Of a stretch of 42,919 nt of DNA, positions 26,832 through 34,897 are shown in pieces. How positions within the stretch are numbered: the stretch's first letter is position 1; each line of letters starts with the position of its first letter. The position numbers were made by a program, and so were the translations under genes. Source of the DNA: Oscillospiraceae bacterium (GTDB taxonomy: Bacteria > Bacillota > Clostridia > Oscillospirales > Acutalibacteraceae); assembly GCA_902769255.1 (NCBI GenBank), contig CACXOM010000013.1, positions 1 to 42,919 of the forward strand, read 5' to 3'. The notes under the pieces are model-generated. The model did not search any database and was not told the DNA's origin. It was given only the letters and a program-made list of their open reading frames with translations.

Positions 26832-27560
26832 CTATTCGGTAAAATAATCAGATTTAATCTTTTTGCCACACTCTTCAATTGAGCGTTTTGCAAGAATTTC
26901 CAAAGAATCAATAATATCATAACGGTTTAAATTTAAATCGGATTTAATTACCGACAATTCGGTACAGCCGAGAATTACCGCATCGCAACCGCAAATTTCA
27001 CGCATATCATCAATAATTCCCAAAAACTCGCCGACGCTGACTTTTTTTCCTTTTTTAATTTTTTGATAAATAATATTCATCAGCATATCGGAAACAGATT
27101 TATCGGGAATTACTGCTTGCAAGCCGTTTTGGTTGCAAAAGTCCTGATAAACGCCTGATTTAAGTGTGCCTTTGGTTGCCAAAATTCCGATTTTTTTGCA
27201 TTTATTATCTCTTTTTGCTATAAATTCAACCGTTTCTTTAACAATATGAAGTAGCGGTATTTTAACTTTTTCTTGCACCTGCTCATAAAAATTATGAGCG
27301 GTGTTACAAGTCATTGCCAAAATATCGGCTCCCGATTTTTCTAAAAAGAGCGCATCTTCGCACAAAGGCGGGACAGGGTTTTCATTACTTTGACCTAAAA
27401 TAAACGCTGTTCTGTCGGGAATTGTTGTATGGTTGCAAATTAACATAGGAATATGCTGCTGGTCGATTTGGGCTTCGGTCATATCGGTAACAATTTTCAA
27501 AAAATAAGCCGTTGCCATAGGACCCATACCGCCGAGTACGCCTAAAACTTTTTCTTTCAT
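26832..27560 (-). CDS. Aspartate/glutamate racemase family protein, probable aspartate racemase
   Basis: Starting at the ATG with AAAGG upstream gives 242 aa; an 18-residue longer frame lacks a ribosome site. The two catalytic cysteines are present in MTCNTAH and LGCTEL, and the N-terminus VLGVLGGMGPMATA is typical of aspartate racemases of this PLP-independent family. It would make D-Asp from L-Asp in the cytoplasm. Directly upstream on the same strand is an ATP-grasp protein resembling D-aspartate ligase. This pairing, known from Enterococcus faecium (Racfm/Aslfm), supports D-Asp use in peptidoglycan cross-bridges. Confidence 0.9.
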   Translation of the reverse strand: MKEKVLGVLGGMGPMATAYFLKIVTDMTEAQIDQQHIPMLICNHTTIPDRTAFILGQSNENPVPPLCEDALFLEKSGADILAMTCNTAHNFYEQVQEKVKIPLLHIVKETVEFIAKRDNKCKKIGILATKGTLKSGVYQDFCNQNGLQAVIPDKSVSDMLMNIIYQKIKKGKKVSVGEFLGIIDDMREICGCDAVILGCTELSVIKSDLNLNRYDIIDSLEILAKRSIEECGKKIKSDYFTE

Positions 27561-27648
27561 AAAAATAATACCTTTATTTTCTGATAATAGAATAACACAA
27601 GTTTTAACGGACATTCAAGGACATTATTCTTGTGCATTTTTCACATTT

Positions 27649-28860
27649 TTATTTATATTTTTTGTATTTACGGAAATAATTAAGCAATTGAGCGTAAACA
27701 TAAAAAGCACGAGACGGCGACATATCGCCCTTGTAAATTAACGGGTGACAGATTTTGCCGCGTTTTTGCAAATCAATCGCTCTTTTAATCATCTTTTTAT
27801 CTTTAACATATTTTTTGATTACGCCCATTGGCACAACCGAAAACAGATTTTCATTATCAGCAACCTGATATTCAAGCTCTTTGTTAAACACCAAGTCGTC
27901 AACAATGCGTTTTACGGTGTTAAAGCCCGAACCTGTTACATAATAATTACATCTGCCGAGTCTGACATTAATTTCAAAGAATTTGAAAATGCCGTCACGC
28001 TCGTCATATTTTATATCAAAATTAGCGTAGCCGGTATAGCCGATTTCCTCTAAAAATTTGGTAGCGGCTTTAACAATTTTGTTGTTGGTTTCGTTTATAA
28101 CAACAACGGGATTGCCGATTGCCGAAGGTGTATGCTCCTCAAGCAAAACGTGACCGAGCGAAGCGAATTTCACCTTTGCGTTGCGGTCGCAATAGCAGTT
28201 AAGCACACGCATTTTATCATCGCCGCCCGGAATACAATCTTGAATTAAAAATTTATAATCATAACTCGAAGTTTCGAGATTTTTAAGCATTTCATCAAGC
28301 TCTTCTCTCGATTTTAAGCGAAAAACCTTTTTCTTGCCCTTAAATTTTGCATAATGATAAAGCGCAGAGTTTGCAGGTTTTGCAATAATCGGGTAATCAT
28401 ATTTAAAATCAAGCGTATTTTGCTGTTTACAATTGTAAACAAATGTGTCAGGATAAGGAATTTCAAGTCGTTCGCAAATTTCATAAAACTTATCTTTAAG
28501 CACAATTTCGTTTAGCAAATCTTCATTGATATACGGAATAATATAATATTTTTCAAGTTTTGGTTTGTTTTCGATTAAAATTCTTACATACCAGTCGCCA
28601 CAACCGAGCACAATAAGTTTTTTCTTGTTTTCAAACTCTTTGCCGATTTCAATAAGCGTTTTTACAAGCACTTCTTCATTTTCAAGCCCTTTGTAAATTC
28701 GGTTTTCGATTATTTTCGATTTTGAAATAATTTTCGATTCAAGCATTGAAATAACAAGAGATTTGATTTTATATTCTTCGTGAAAACTTCTTGCCAAGCT
28801 GTATGCGTTTATATCAGCGCCGATAATTACCGGCAAAAAGCATTCTTCTCTAAATTCCAC
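27649..28860 (-). CDS. ATP-grasp carboxylate-amine ligase, probable D-aspartate ligase
   Basis: No ATG fits. GTG at 28858-28860 (403 aa), 11 bases after AAAGGA, is preferred; a TTG 11 codons upstream (28893) is the alternative. The N-terminal LPVIIGADINAYSLARSFHEEYKIKS resembles the Enterococcus D-aspartate ligase (Aslfm) group often annotated as carboxylate-amine ligase. ATP-grasp marks are YPIIAKPANS, FLIQDCIPGG (ATP-binding lid) and FFEINVRLGR (metal-binding Glu and Asn). It would couple an amino acid, here inferred D-Asp, to the side chain of the peptidoglycan stem peptide. A near-consensus promoter stands upstream; the racemase gene follows after 88 bases. Confidence 0.8.
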   Translation of the reverse strand: MEFREECFLPVIIGADINAYSLARSFHEEYKIKSLVISMLESKIISKSKIIENRIYKGLENEEVLVKTLIEIGKEFENKKKLIVLGCGDWYVRILIENKPKLEKYYIIPYINEDLLNEIVLKDKFYEICERLEIPYPDTFVYNCKQQNTLDFKYDYPIIAKPANSALYHYAKFKGKKKVFRLKSREELDEMLKNLETSSYDYKFLIQDCIPGGDDKMRVLNCYCDRNAKVKFASLGHVLLEEHTPSAIGNPVVVINETNNKIVKAATKFLEEIGYTGYANFDIKYDERDGIFKFFEINVRLGRCNYYVTGSGFNTVKRIVDDLVFNKELEYQVADNENLFSVVPMGVIKKYVKDKKMIKRAIDLQKRGKICHPLIYKGDMSPSRAFYVYAQLLNYFRKYKKYK

Positions 28861-28903
28861 TTTTAAAACATATCCTTTCTTTTTAACCCCCAATTAATTA
28901 TAT

Positions 28904-28932
28904 ATTATACTATAAAATAATAATAAAGTCAA
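28904..28932 (-). promoter_or_regulatory. Promoter of the D-aspartate ligase-like gene
   Basis: Minus strand TTGACT, 17 bases, TATAAT, about 45 bases before the chosen GTG start. Confidence 0.75.
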
Positions 28933-28940
28933 TAATGTTA

Positions 28941-29024
28941 AAACCGCTTGAACAAAGCGGGGTTTAGTTTTTGAGAATTTTTGGCTTTTGGCACACAAAA
29001 AAACACGCCGTTTGGCGTGTTTTT
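28941..29024 (-). terminator. Terminator of ogg, with a second weaker hairpin
   Basis: AACACGCC/GGCGTGTT with loop GTTT (28997-29024) is followed on the minus strand by a T-run, right after the ogg stop. A second hairpin with a two-base bulge (28941-28965) lies between it and the ligase promoter and may be back-up insulation. Confidence 0.8.
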
Positions 29025-29025
29025 G

Positions 29026-29847
29026 CTAAATTTTTAAATTTCTTGCATAGTCAAAAAGATATTGCTGGGCTATGCCCTCAACCCCTTTAGCACATTCGGG
29101 AAGCCCTTTTGGGTAAAGGTTTGCCATAACTTTTTTAATCCAAACATCAACAGGAAAGCACTCAAATCTTTTGCAGGAAAACAGCAAAATGCACTCGCTG
29201 ACTTTCGGGCCTATGCCGTTAATTTTCATAAGACTTCGTCTGGCTTTTTCAATGTCGCAAGTTTCTAAAACCTCTAAATCGACCTCGCCGTTTGCGATTT
29301 TTCTTGCCGCATCAATTATATATTTTGCTCGAAAACCCGCTCTTATCGGCGCTAAATCGTCAACGCTTAAATTTGCGATTTTTTCTGCTTTTGGAAAAGA
29401 ATAATAACCTTTTTCTATTTTCTCACCAAAATTTTCACAAAAGCGTGAAATAATGCCTTTAATTCTTGGAATATTATTATTTTGCGAAAAGATAAACGAG
29501 CAAACCGTTTCAAATTTTTCTTGTTTTAAAATTCTAATGCCCGGCGACTGCTCTATCGCCTTTTTCAAAGTTTTGTCGGCTGATAATTTTTGCTTTATTT
29601 CGCTGTAATTTACATCAAAAGAAAAATATTCATAAAAATAATCGTAAAACTCTTTTTTGTTTACATTTAGAATAATTTTATCATCTTTTTTGTAAATTTC
29701 TAAAACTTTTGACTTTACAACACCACGCCAAATGCCGTCATCACAAAGCGAAAAACGAAACGCCTGACCGCAATCGAGCGTTTGACGAAGGTCAAAACTG
29801 TTTGATTTTATTATTGTGCTATTTTCTAAAAACTCAAATTCAGCCAT
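29026..29847 (-). CDS. ogg: 8-oxoguanine DNA glycosylase / AP lyase (OGG type)
   Basis: The 273-aa protein has the OGG N-terminal domain start FDLRQTLDCGQAFRF and the helix-hairpin-helix glycosylase core. INGIGPKVSECILLF forms the hairpin and the catalytic Asp is in FPVDVWI; the catalytic Lys is likely in GFRAKYI. It removes oxidised guanine from DNA in base excision repair. Prokaryotic OGG1-type enzymes of this size are widespread in clostridia. It is divergent from the DUF6062 gene with overlapping promoters and ends in a terminator, so it is monocistronic. Confidence 0.92.
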   Translation of the reverse strand: MAEFEFLENSTIIKSNSFDLRQTLDCGQAFRFSLCDDGIWRGVVKSKVLEIYKKDDKIILNVNKKEFYDYFYEYFSFDVNYSEIKQKLSADKTLKKAIEQSPGIRILKQEKFETVCSFIFSQNNNIPRIKGIISRFCENFGEKIEKGYYSFPKAEKIANLSVDDLAPIRAGFRAKYIIDAARKIANGEVDLEVLETCDIEKARRSLMKINGIGPKVSECILLFSCKRFECFPVDVWIKKVMANLYPKGLPECAKGVEGIAQQYLFDYARNLKI

Positions 29848-29880
29848 TTTTTACTCCGTTTTTTTAAATTTCCTCTTTAA

Positions 29881-29908
29881 ATTATATCATAAAAATGTTA
29901 TAATGCAA
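29881..29908 (-). promoter_or_regulatory. Promoter of ogg, overlapping the DUF6062 promoter
   Basis: Minus strand TTGCAT, 16 bases, TATAAT. A plus-strand TATAAT at 29899-29904 (with weak TTTAAA 17 bases upstream) lies inside the same 30 bases, so the two transcripts probably compete for polymerase. Confidence 0.6.
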
Positions 29909-29935
29909 ATAATAAATATTGGGGGAAAACAAAAA

Positions 29936-30637
29936 ATGCGTGACGATATTTGCACAATTCCGATAAGCGAAATTTTTGAAAATGATGAAGGCTGTCCTAT
30001 TTGCAGAATGCGAGAAATGCTTGAAAAGCGTATTGTTGACTACATTTTGGGCGCCGCTATGATGGAGCCTGATGTGAGAATTGAAACAAACAGGCTCGGT
30101 TTTTGCTCTAATCATTTGAAAAAAATGATGAAAAGAAACAACCGTTTGCAATTGGGGCTTATTTTGGAAACGCATTTGAAAGAAGTTGAAAACGAGGTGT
30201 TTAAAAAAGGCGTTTTCGGACTTAACAACAAAAAAAGCGCTTACACCGCTGCAAGAACGGTTGAAAGTTGCTTTGTTTGCGAAAATGTTGATTCTTCTAT
30301 GAAATCGCTTATTAAAACGCTTTTTATTACATATAACAACCAACTTGATTTTAGAGAAACATTTAGAAATCAAGAATTTTTATGTTTACCTCACTATAAA
30401 ATGCTTTGCGAAAATGCAAAAGAAAATTTAAGCAAAAAGCCTTTGGCGGATTTTAATGAAGATATTTTAAAGCTTTCAAAAAGCTATTTGCAGACATTAT
30501 ATAACGATGTTCACGAGTTTACAAAAATGTTTGATTACCGCAATTCGAGCGATGAAAACGCCGATTTTTCAAGTGTTAAAAACTCTATTGAACGCGCCTA
30601 TGATTACTTATGCGCAAAAGGAGAAGAAACTTTATGA
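29936..30637 (+). CDS. DUF6062-family protein with paired Cys/His motifs
   Basis: The ATG after TTGGGGGAAAAC gives 233 aa; the longer frame extends back into the divergent promoters and is rejected. Four pairs are visible: CPIC (about residue 21), CSNH (about 57), CFVC (about 112) and CLPH (about 150). This regular C-x2-C / C-x2-H spacing suggests two metal sites, probably zinc, in a helical soluble protein. I recognise it as a family of unknown function seen mostly in Firmicutes. Its stop overlaps the rnhA start by four bases (ATGA), so the two are translated together, hinting at nucleic-acid-related work. Confidence 0.82.
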   Translation: MRDDICTIPISEIFENDEGCPICRMREMLEKRIVDYILGAAMMEPDVRIETNRLGFCSNHLKKMMKRNNRLQLGLILETHLKEVENEVFKKGVFGLNNKKSAYTAARTVESCFVCENVDSSMKSLIKTLFITYNNQLDFRETFRNQEFLCLPHYKMLCENAKENLSKKPLADFNEDILKLSKSYLQTLYNDVHEFTKMFDYRNSSDENADFSSVKNSIERAYDYLCAKGEETL

Positions 30638-31071
30638 AAAAAATTGAAATTTTTACTGACGGCGCTTGTTCGGGCAATCCCGGTCCGGGCGGTTGGGGCG
30701 CAGTTTTAAGATATAACGGCGTTGAAAAGGAGCTTTCCGGGGGGAATGCTCAAACCACCAACAACAAAATGGAGCTTACTGCGGTAATTAAAGCGCTTGA
30801 CGCTTTAAAAGAACCGTGCGAGGTTAAGCTGACAACCGACAGCAAATATGTTTGCGACTCGATTTTGAAAGGCTGGGTTTACTCTTGGCAGAAAAACAAT
30901 TGGCGAAAAGCCGATAAAAAGCCGGCGCAAAATGTTGAACTTTGGCAACAGTTGCTTGAACTGCTTGAAAAGCACAAGGTTGAATTTGTTTGGGTTAAAG
31001 GCCATGCAGGCCACCCCGAAAACGAGCGTTGCGATAAATTGGCAGTTATGCAAACGCAAAAATATAAATAA
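30634..31071 (+). CDS. rnhA: Ribonuclease HI
   Basis: The 145-aa protein degrades the RNA strand of RNA-DNA hybrids. It begins [20 protein letters not shown] and holds the four catalytic acids in TDG, MEL, TDSKYV and NERCDKLA, plus the basic handle region [18 protein letters not shown]. The chosen ATG overlaps the preceding stop; an upstream in-frame GTG or similar would only lengthen it by eight basic residues. A terminator follows after about six bases. Confidence 0.97.
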   Translation: MKKIEIFTDGACSGNPGPGGWGAVLRYNGVEKELSGGNAQTTNNKMELTAVIKALDALKEPCEVKLTTDSKYVCDSILKGWVYSWQKNNWRKADKKPAQNVELWQQLLELLEKHKVEFVWVKGHAGHPENERCDKLAVMQTQKYK

Positions 31072-31076
31072 AACTT

Positions 31077-31113
31077 TCGCCCTATGAGAAAAATATCATA
31101 GGGTGATTTTTTT
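31077..31113 (+). terminator. Terminator of the DUF6062-rnhA transcript
   Basis: TCGCCCTATGA and TCATAGGGTGA form an 11-base-pair stem (one G-U) with an eight-base loop, followed by seven T. The distal arm also contains the GGGTGA that would be the ribosome site of the small downstream reading frame. Confidence 0.85.
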
Positions 31114-31414
31114 GAATTTTTTAAGAAAAAGTTTTGCCGCTTTTCTTTTTATTTTTATGATTTTGGTTTTAATTGTCGGTTTCGGCGCAGTTGACAACGC
31201 TGTAAAACTCGCCGATAACAACCATTTTTTAAATATTTTTCGTTTTGACAGCGACAACTATATATTGTGGTTTAGATATTTTGGACTAAATGGGAGAATT
31301 AACTTAAATTTCGCCCCTATACTATATAATATACAGAAATGCGCAAAGATTGTTTTTATTGCTTTTTGCGTTTTAACAAATAAGGTTTTAAATTTTGTTA
31401 TAAATATGTTTTAA
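31112..31414 (+). CDS. Possible small membrane protein, doubtful
   Basis: A reading frame from TTG at 31112 (or GTG at 31103) encodes about 100 residues with a Lys/Arg-led hydrophobic helix (FAAFLFIFMILVLIVGF) like a signal or anchor, then a neutral region and another hydrophobic stretch. It has no ATG, its ribosome site lies in the rnhA terminator stem, and I recognise no family. It may be translated only on terminator read-through, or be a chance frame. The following 200 bases hold a tandem repeat (TGTTGAAAA twice at 31427-31444) and the nrdD control region. Confidence 0.3.
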   Translation: MNFLRKSFAAFLFIFMILVLIVGFGAVDNAVKLADNNHFLNIFRFDSDNYILWFRYFGLNGRINLNFAPILYNIQKCAKIVFIAFCVLTNKVLNFVINMF

Positions 31415-31502
31415 ACAACTGTAAGCTGTTGAAAATGTTGAAAATCTGTTGCGTTTTTTCACCTTTTAGCAATGTTGCACAAAAAAGTACCTGTATTTTT
31501 GG

Positions 31503-31554
31503 GTACAATATCTTGTGTTTTTCTCTTGCAATTTTATACAACATCTGCTATAAT
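31503..31554 (+). promoter_or_regulatory. nrdD promoter with NrdR-box-like operator
   Basis: TTGCAA (31526) and TATAAT (31549-31554) are 17 bases apart. Immediately upstream, 31503-31518 (GTACAATATCTTGTGT) fits the NrdR-box consensus (core CWATATATWG) with one core mismatch. A much weaker second site may start 33 bases further on, overlapping the -10 region. The regulator gene nrdR is in this window. Confidence 0.65.
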
Positions 31555-31618
31555 AAATAGGCACAAAGGGAAATTATTACAAAATTGTAACCTTGTTATG
31601 TTAAGGAGGAAATTATAA

Positions 31619-33745
31619 ATGAAAGTTGTAAAAAGGGACGGCAGTATAGTTGATTTTGACAGAGCGAAAATCGCTGTCGCTATACAAAAAGCCAATGAAG
31701 CAGTAGAGCCTGCCGAAAGAGTAACTCAAGAGCAGATTGATGCAATAATAGAATATATTGAAGGTAAAAAGCGTGCAAGACTGCTTGTTGAAGATATACA
31801 AGATATGGTAGAGAAAAAACTTATGTCTTATGACAAGTACATTCTCGCAAAAGCCTACATTATATATCGTTATACAAGAGCGCTTGTTAGAAAAGCTAAT
31901 ACTACCGACGAGTCTATTCTCTCACTTTTGAGAAATGAAAACAAAGAATTGGCAGAAGAAAATTCTAATAAAGACACAATTTTAGCCTCAACCCAAAGAG
32001 ATTATATTGCAGGTGAGGTTTCTCGTGACTTAACAAGAAGAATTTTACTTCCTGAAGAAATTTCAAAAGCACATGAAGACGGCGTTCTCCATTTCCATGA
32101 CGCTGACTACTTTATTCAGCCTATTTTCAACTGCTGTCTTGTAAATATCGGCGATATGCTCGATAACGGCACAGTTATGAACGGCAAAATGATTGAGTCG
32201 CCAAAATCATTTCAGGTTGCCTGCACCGTTGTAACTCAAATTATTGCGGCGGTTGCTTCTAACCAATACGGCGGTCAATCGGTTGATATTCGTCATCTCG
32301 GCAAATATCTTCGCAAATCGAAAGAAAAGTTTAACAAACACATTCGTGCGCAAGTTGGCGATGCACTTGATGAAGAGCATATTCAAAAATTAGTTGCCGA
32401 CAGATTGCACGATGAATTAAAATCAGGCGTTCAGACTATTCAATATCAAATTAATACATTGATGACTACTAACGGTCAATCACCTTTCGTAACTCTTTTC
32501 TTGTATCTTGATAAAGACGATGAATATATTGAAGAAAACGCAATGATTATTGAAGAAATTCTTCGCCAAAGATTAGAGGGTATTAAAAACGAAAAAGGCG
32601 TTTACATTACCCCTGCTTTCCCGAAACTTGTTTATGTTCTTGATGAAATTAACAATTTCTCGGGCGGTAAATATGACTATGTAACCGAAATGGCAGTTAA
32701 ATGTTCTGCTAAAAGAATGTATCCTGATTATATTTCTGCTAAAAAAATGCGTGAAAATTATGAAGGAAATGTTTTCTCTCCTATGGGTTGTCGTTCATTC
32801 TTGGCACCTTGGAAAGATAAAGACGGTAACTACAAATTTGAGGGCAGATTTAATCAGGGCGTTGTATCGCTCAATCTTCCGCAAATCGGTATTGTTACAA
32901 AAGGTAACGAAGAAGAGTTTTGGAAAGAGCTTGACAAGCGTTTAGACCTTTGCTTTGAAGCGTTGATGTGTCGCCACGAGGCTTGTAAAAAAATCGTTTC
33001 TGATGTTTCGCCTGTTCATTGGCAATACGGTGCGCTCGCTCGACTTGAAAAAGGTCAGTCGGTTGAAGAATTGCTTTACGGCGGTTACTCTTCAATTTCG
33101 CTCGGCTATATTGGTCTTTATGAGCTTACAAAACTTGTTAAAGGCGTTTCTCATACCACACCTGAGGGTCAAGAGTTCGCTGTAAGAGTTATGAAGAGAC
33201 TTCGCAAGGCTACTGACGATTGGAAAGCGAAAACAAATATCGGGTTCGCTCTTTACGGCACACCTGCTGAAAGCCTTTGCTACCGTTTCGCTCGTATTGA
33301 TAAAAAGCGTTTCGGCACAATTAAAGATGTTACCGATAAAGGTTACTACACTAATTCTTATCATGTTGATGTTAGAGAAGAAATTGACGCTTTCAAAAAG
33401 TTTGATTTTGAAAGTCAGTTCCAGAAGATTTCGGCAGGCGGTGCAATTTCTTATGTTGAAATTCCAAATATGCGCCACAACTTACCTGCTTTAAAAGAAT
33501 TGGTAAAATATATTTACGACCACATTCAATATGCGGAGTTTAATACAAAATCCGACTACTGCCATGTTTGCGGTTATGACGGTGAAATTAAAATAAACGA
33601 AGATAACGAGTGGGAATGCCCGCAATGCGGAAACAAAGACCACGCTAAAATGAATGTTACAAGAAGAACTTGCGGATATTTAGGCGAGAACTTCTGGAAT
33701 GTGGGTAAAACAAAAGAAATTAAATCAAGAGTTTTACATATCTAA
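31619..33745 (+). CDS. nrdD: Anaerobic ribonucleoside-triphosphate reductase (class III)
   Basis: The 708-aa enzyme reduces NTPs to dNTPs under anoxia. It has an ATP-cone regulatory domain (about 1-90), the ten-stranded barrel with the thiyl Cys region SPMGCRSFLAP, a C-terminal zinc site (CHVCGY...CPQCGN) and the glycyl-radical loop RRTCGYLG with Gly near residue 686. AAGGAGG stands before the ATG. The length and motifs are complete. Its activase NrdG is encoded next, past an internal terminator-like hairpin. Confidence 0.98.
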   Translation: MKVVKRDGSIVDFDRAKIAVAIQKANEAVEPAERVTQEQIDAIIEYIEGKKRARLLVEDIQDMVEKKLMSYDKYILAKAYIIYRYTRALVRKANTTDESILSLLRNENKELAEENSNKDTILASTQRDYIAGEVSRDLTRRILLPEEISKAHEDGVLHFHDADYFIQPIFNCCLVNIGDMLDNGTVMNGKMIESPKSFQVACTVVTQIIAAVASNQYGGQSVDIRHLGKYLRKSKEKFNKHIRAQVGDALDEEHIQKLVADRLHDELKSGVQTIQYQINTLMTTNGQSPFVTLFLYLDKDDEYIEENAMIIEEILRQRLEGIKNEKGVYITPAFPKLVYVLDEINNFSGGKYDYVTEMAVKCSAKRMYPDYISAKKMRENYEGNVFSPMGCRSFLAPWKDKDGNYKFEGRFNQGVVSLNLPQIGIVTKGNEEEFWKELDKRLDLCFEALMCRHEACKKIVSDVSPVHWQYGALARLEKGQSVEELLYGGYSSISLGYIGLYELTKLVKGVSHTTPEGQEFAVRVMKRLRKATDDWKAKTNIGFALYGTPAESLCYRFARIDKKRFGTIKDVTDKGYYTNSYHVDVREEIDAFKKFDFESQFQKISAGGAISYVEIPNMRHNLPALKELVKYIYDHIQYAEFNTKSDYCHVCGYDGEIKINEDNEWECPQCGNKDHAKMNVTRRTCGYLGENFWNVGKTKEIKSRVLHI

Positions 33746-33750
33746 TAGAA

Positions 33751-33783
33751 TTAAGCGGTAGGTAAAACTACCGCTTAATTTTT
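33751..33783 (+). terminator. Intercistronic hairpin between nrdD and nrdG
   Basis: TTAAGCGGTAG and CTACCGCTTAA form a perfect 11-base-pair stem with a six-base loop and a TTTTT tail. It lies six bases past nrdD and 20 before nrdG. It should reduce but not necessarily stop transcription into nrdG and dut. Confidence 0.8.
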
Positions 33784-33803
33784 GCAAGGAGATTGAAAAT
33801 AAT

Positions 33804-34337
33804 ATGAACTATGCAACTATTAAACCAATTGATGTTGCGAACGGCCCCGGAATTCGAGTTTCGCTTTTCGTTAGCGGTTGCACTCACAAGTGCAAAGGGT
33901 GCTTTAACGCTGAAGCTTGGGATTTTGACTATGGCAAGCCTTTTGATAAATGTGCTGAAGAAGAAGTTTTTAAAGCGCTTGAGCCTGATTATATAGAGGG
34001 CTTTTCCCTACTCGGAGGCGAGCCTTTTGAACCGCAAAATCAAGCAGCGTTGTTGCCTTTTTTAAAAGAATTAAAGCAAAAATTTCCGCAAAAATCAATT
34101 TGGTGTTACAGCGGTTACGGTTTTGAAAACGATATTTTGGCAGGAAAAATCGGCGACCCCGAAATTACAAAAGAAATGATTTCGCTTATTGATATTTTGA
34201 TTGACGGCAAATTTATTGAAGAGCAAAAAGATTTGCATTTGCGTTTTCGTGGCAGCGCAAACCAGCGAATAATTGATGTTCAAAAATCTTTAAAAGAAAA
34301 CAAAACAATTCTTTGGGACGGCGAACAATACATATAA
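33804..34337 (+). CDS. nrdG: Anaerobic ribonucleotide reductase activating protein
   Basis: The 177-aa radical SAM protein carries the CxxxCxxC cluster site in SGCTHKCKGCFN, the family's NGPGIRVSLFVSGC lead-in and the SLLGGEPFEPQN SAM-contact strand. It generates the glycyl radical on NrdD. AAGGAG precedes the ATG. Only small amounts are needed compared with NrdD, which fits the hairpin in front. It is followed by dut after 23 bases. Confidence 0.96.
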   Translation: MNYATIKPIDVANGPGIRVSLFVSGCTHKCKGCFNAEAWDFDYGKPFDKCAEEEVFKALEPDYIEGFSLLGGEPFEPQNQAALLPFLKELKQKFPQKSIWCYSGYGFENDILAGKIGDPEITKEMISLIDILIDGKFIEEQKDLHLRFRGSANQRIIDVQKSLKENKTILWDGEQYI

Positions 34338-34360
34338 ATTTTTAAGGAGAAAAATAAAAA

Positions 34361-34801
34361 ATGGTTAAAGTAAACATTAAAAAATTAAACGATAAAGCGG
34401 TTATGCCGACTTATGGCTCTGATTTTGCGGCAGGCGCTGATTTATATGCTTGCAACGATGAGAAAATCACGATAAATCCGCACGAAACTGTGCTTATTAA
34501 AACAGGTATTGCTATGGAAGTGCCAGAAGGTTACGCAGGTCTTATTTACGCAAGGTCGGGTATCGCTTCAAAAAGAGGTTTAGCCCCTGCTAATAAAGTT
34601 GGCGTTGTTGATGCAGACTATAGAGGCGAAGTTATGGTAGCTCTTCACAACCACTCTGAAAAGGTAGCTGAAATTGAGCCTTATGAAAGAATAGCGCAAC
34701 TTGTTATAGCGCCGTTTTTAAAGGTTGATTTTAACTGTGTTGATGAATTATCTGATACTGTGCGAGGTGCAGGCGGTTTCGGCTCAACAGGCAAAAACTA
34801 A
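34361..34801 (+). CDS. dut: dUTP diphosphatase
   Basis: The 146-aa trimeric dUTPase shows all five motifs: DFAAGADLYA (I), ARSGIASKRG (II), GVVDADYRGEV (III), RIAQLVIAP (IV) and RGAGGFGSTG (V). It hydrolyses dUTP to dUMP, preventing uracil incorporation and feeding thymidylate synthesis. Placement after nrdDG puts three deoxynucleotide genes in one transcript, closed by a strong terminator. AAGGAG precedes the ATG. Confidence 0.97.
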   Translation: MVKVNIKKLNDKAVMPTYGSDFAAGADLYACNDEKITINPHETVLIKTGIAMEVPEGYAGLIYARSGIASKRGLAPANKVGVVDADYRGEVMVALHNHSEKVAEIEPYERIAQLVIAPFLKVDFNCVDELSDTVRGAGGFGSTGKN

Positions 34802-34808
34802 AACTTTT

Positions 34809-34834
34809 AAGCGGATTTTAAAATCCGCTTTTTT
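34809..34834 (+). terminator. Terminator of nrdD-nrdG-dut
   Basis: AAGCGGATTTT and AAAATCCGCTT pair with essentially no loop beyond the central A/T pairs, followed by TTTT. It lies eight bases past dut. Confidence 0.85.
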
Positions 34835-34835
34835 G

Positions 34836-34864
34836 TTGCATTATTTTAATATTTGTGATAAAAT
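34836..34864 (+). promoter_or_regulatory. Promoter of pth-mfd
   Basis: TTGCAT, 17 bases, TAAAAT, directly after the dut terminator and 33 bases before pth. Confidence 0.6.
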
Positions 34865-34897
34865 AAAAAAATAATAAGTAATAAAAAGGGAAAATTT

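Noticed and set aside
29882-30373. A 163-residue minus-strand frame opposite the DUF6062 gene
   Set aside because: It covers the divergent promoter region and the antisense of a well-supported gene, so it is a shadow frame.
31427-31444. Tandem TGTTGAAAA repeat as a possible replication-initiator or regulator site
   Set aside because: Only two copies, no match to the DnaA box, and no origin-type genes nearby.
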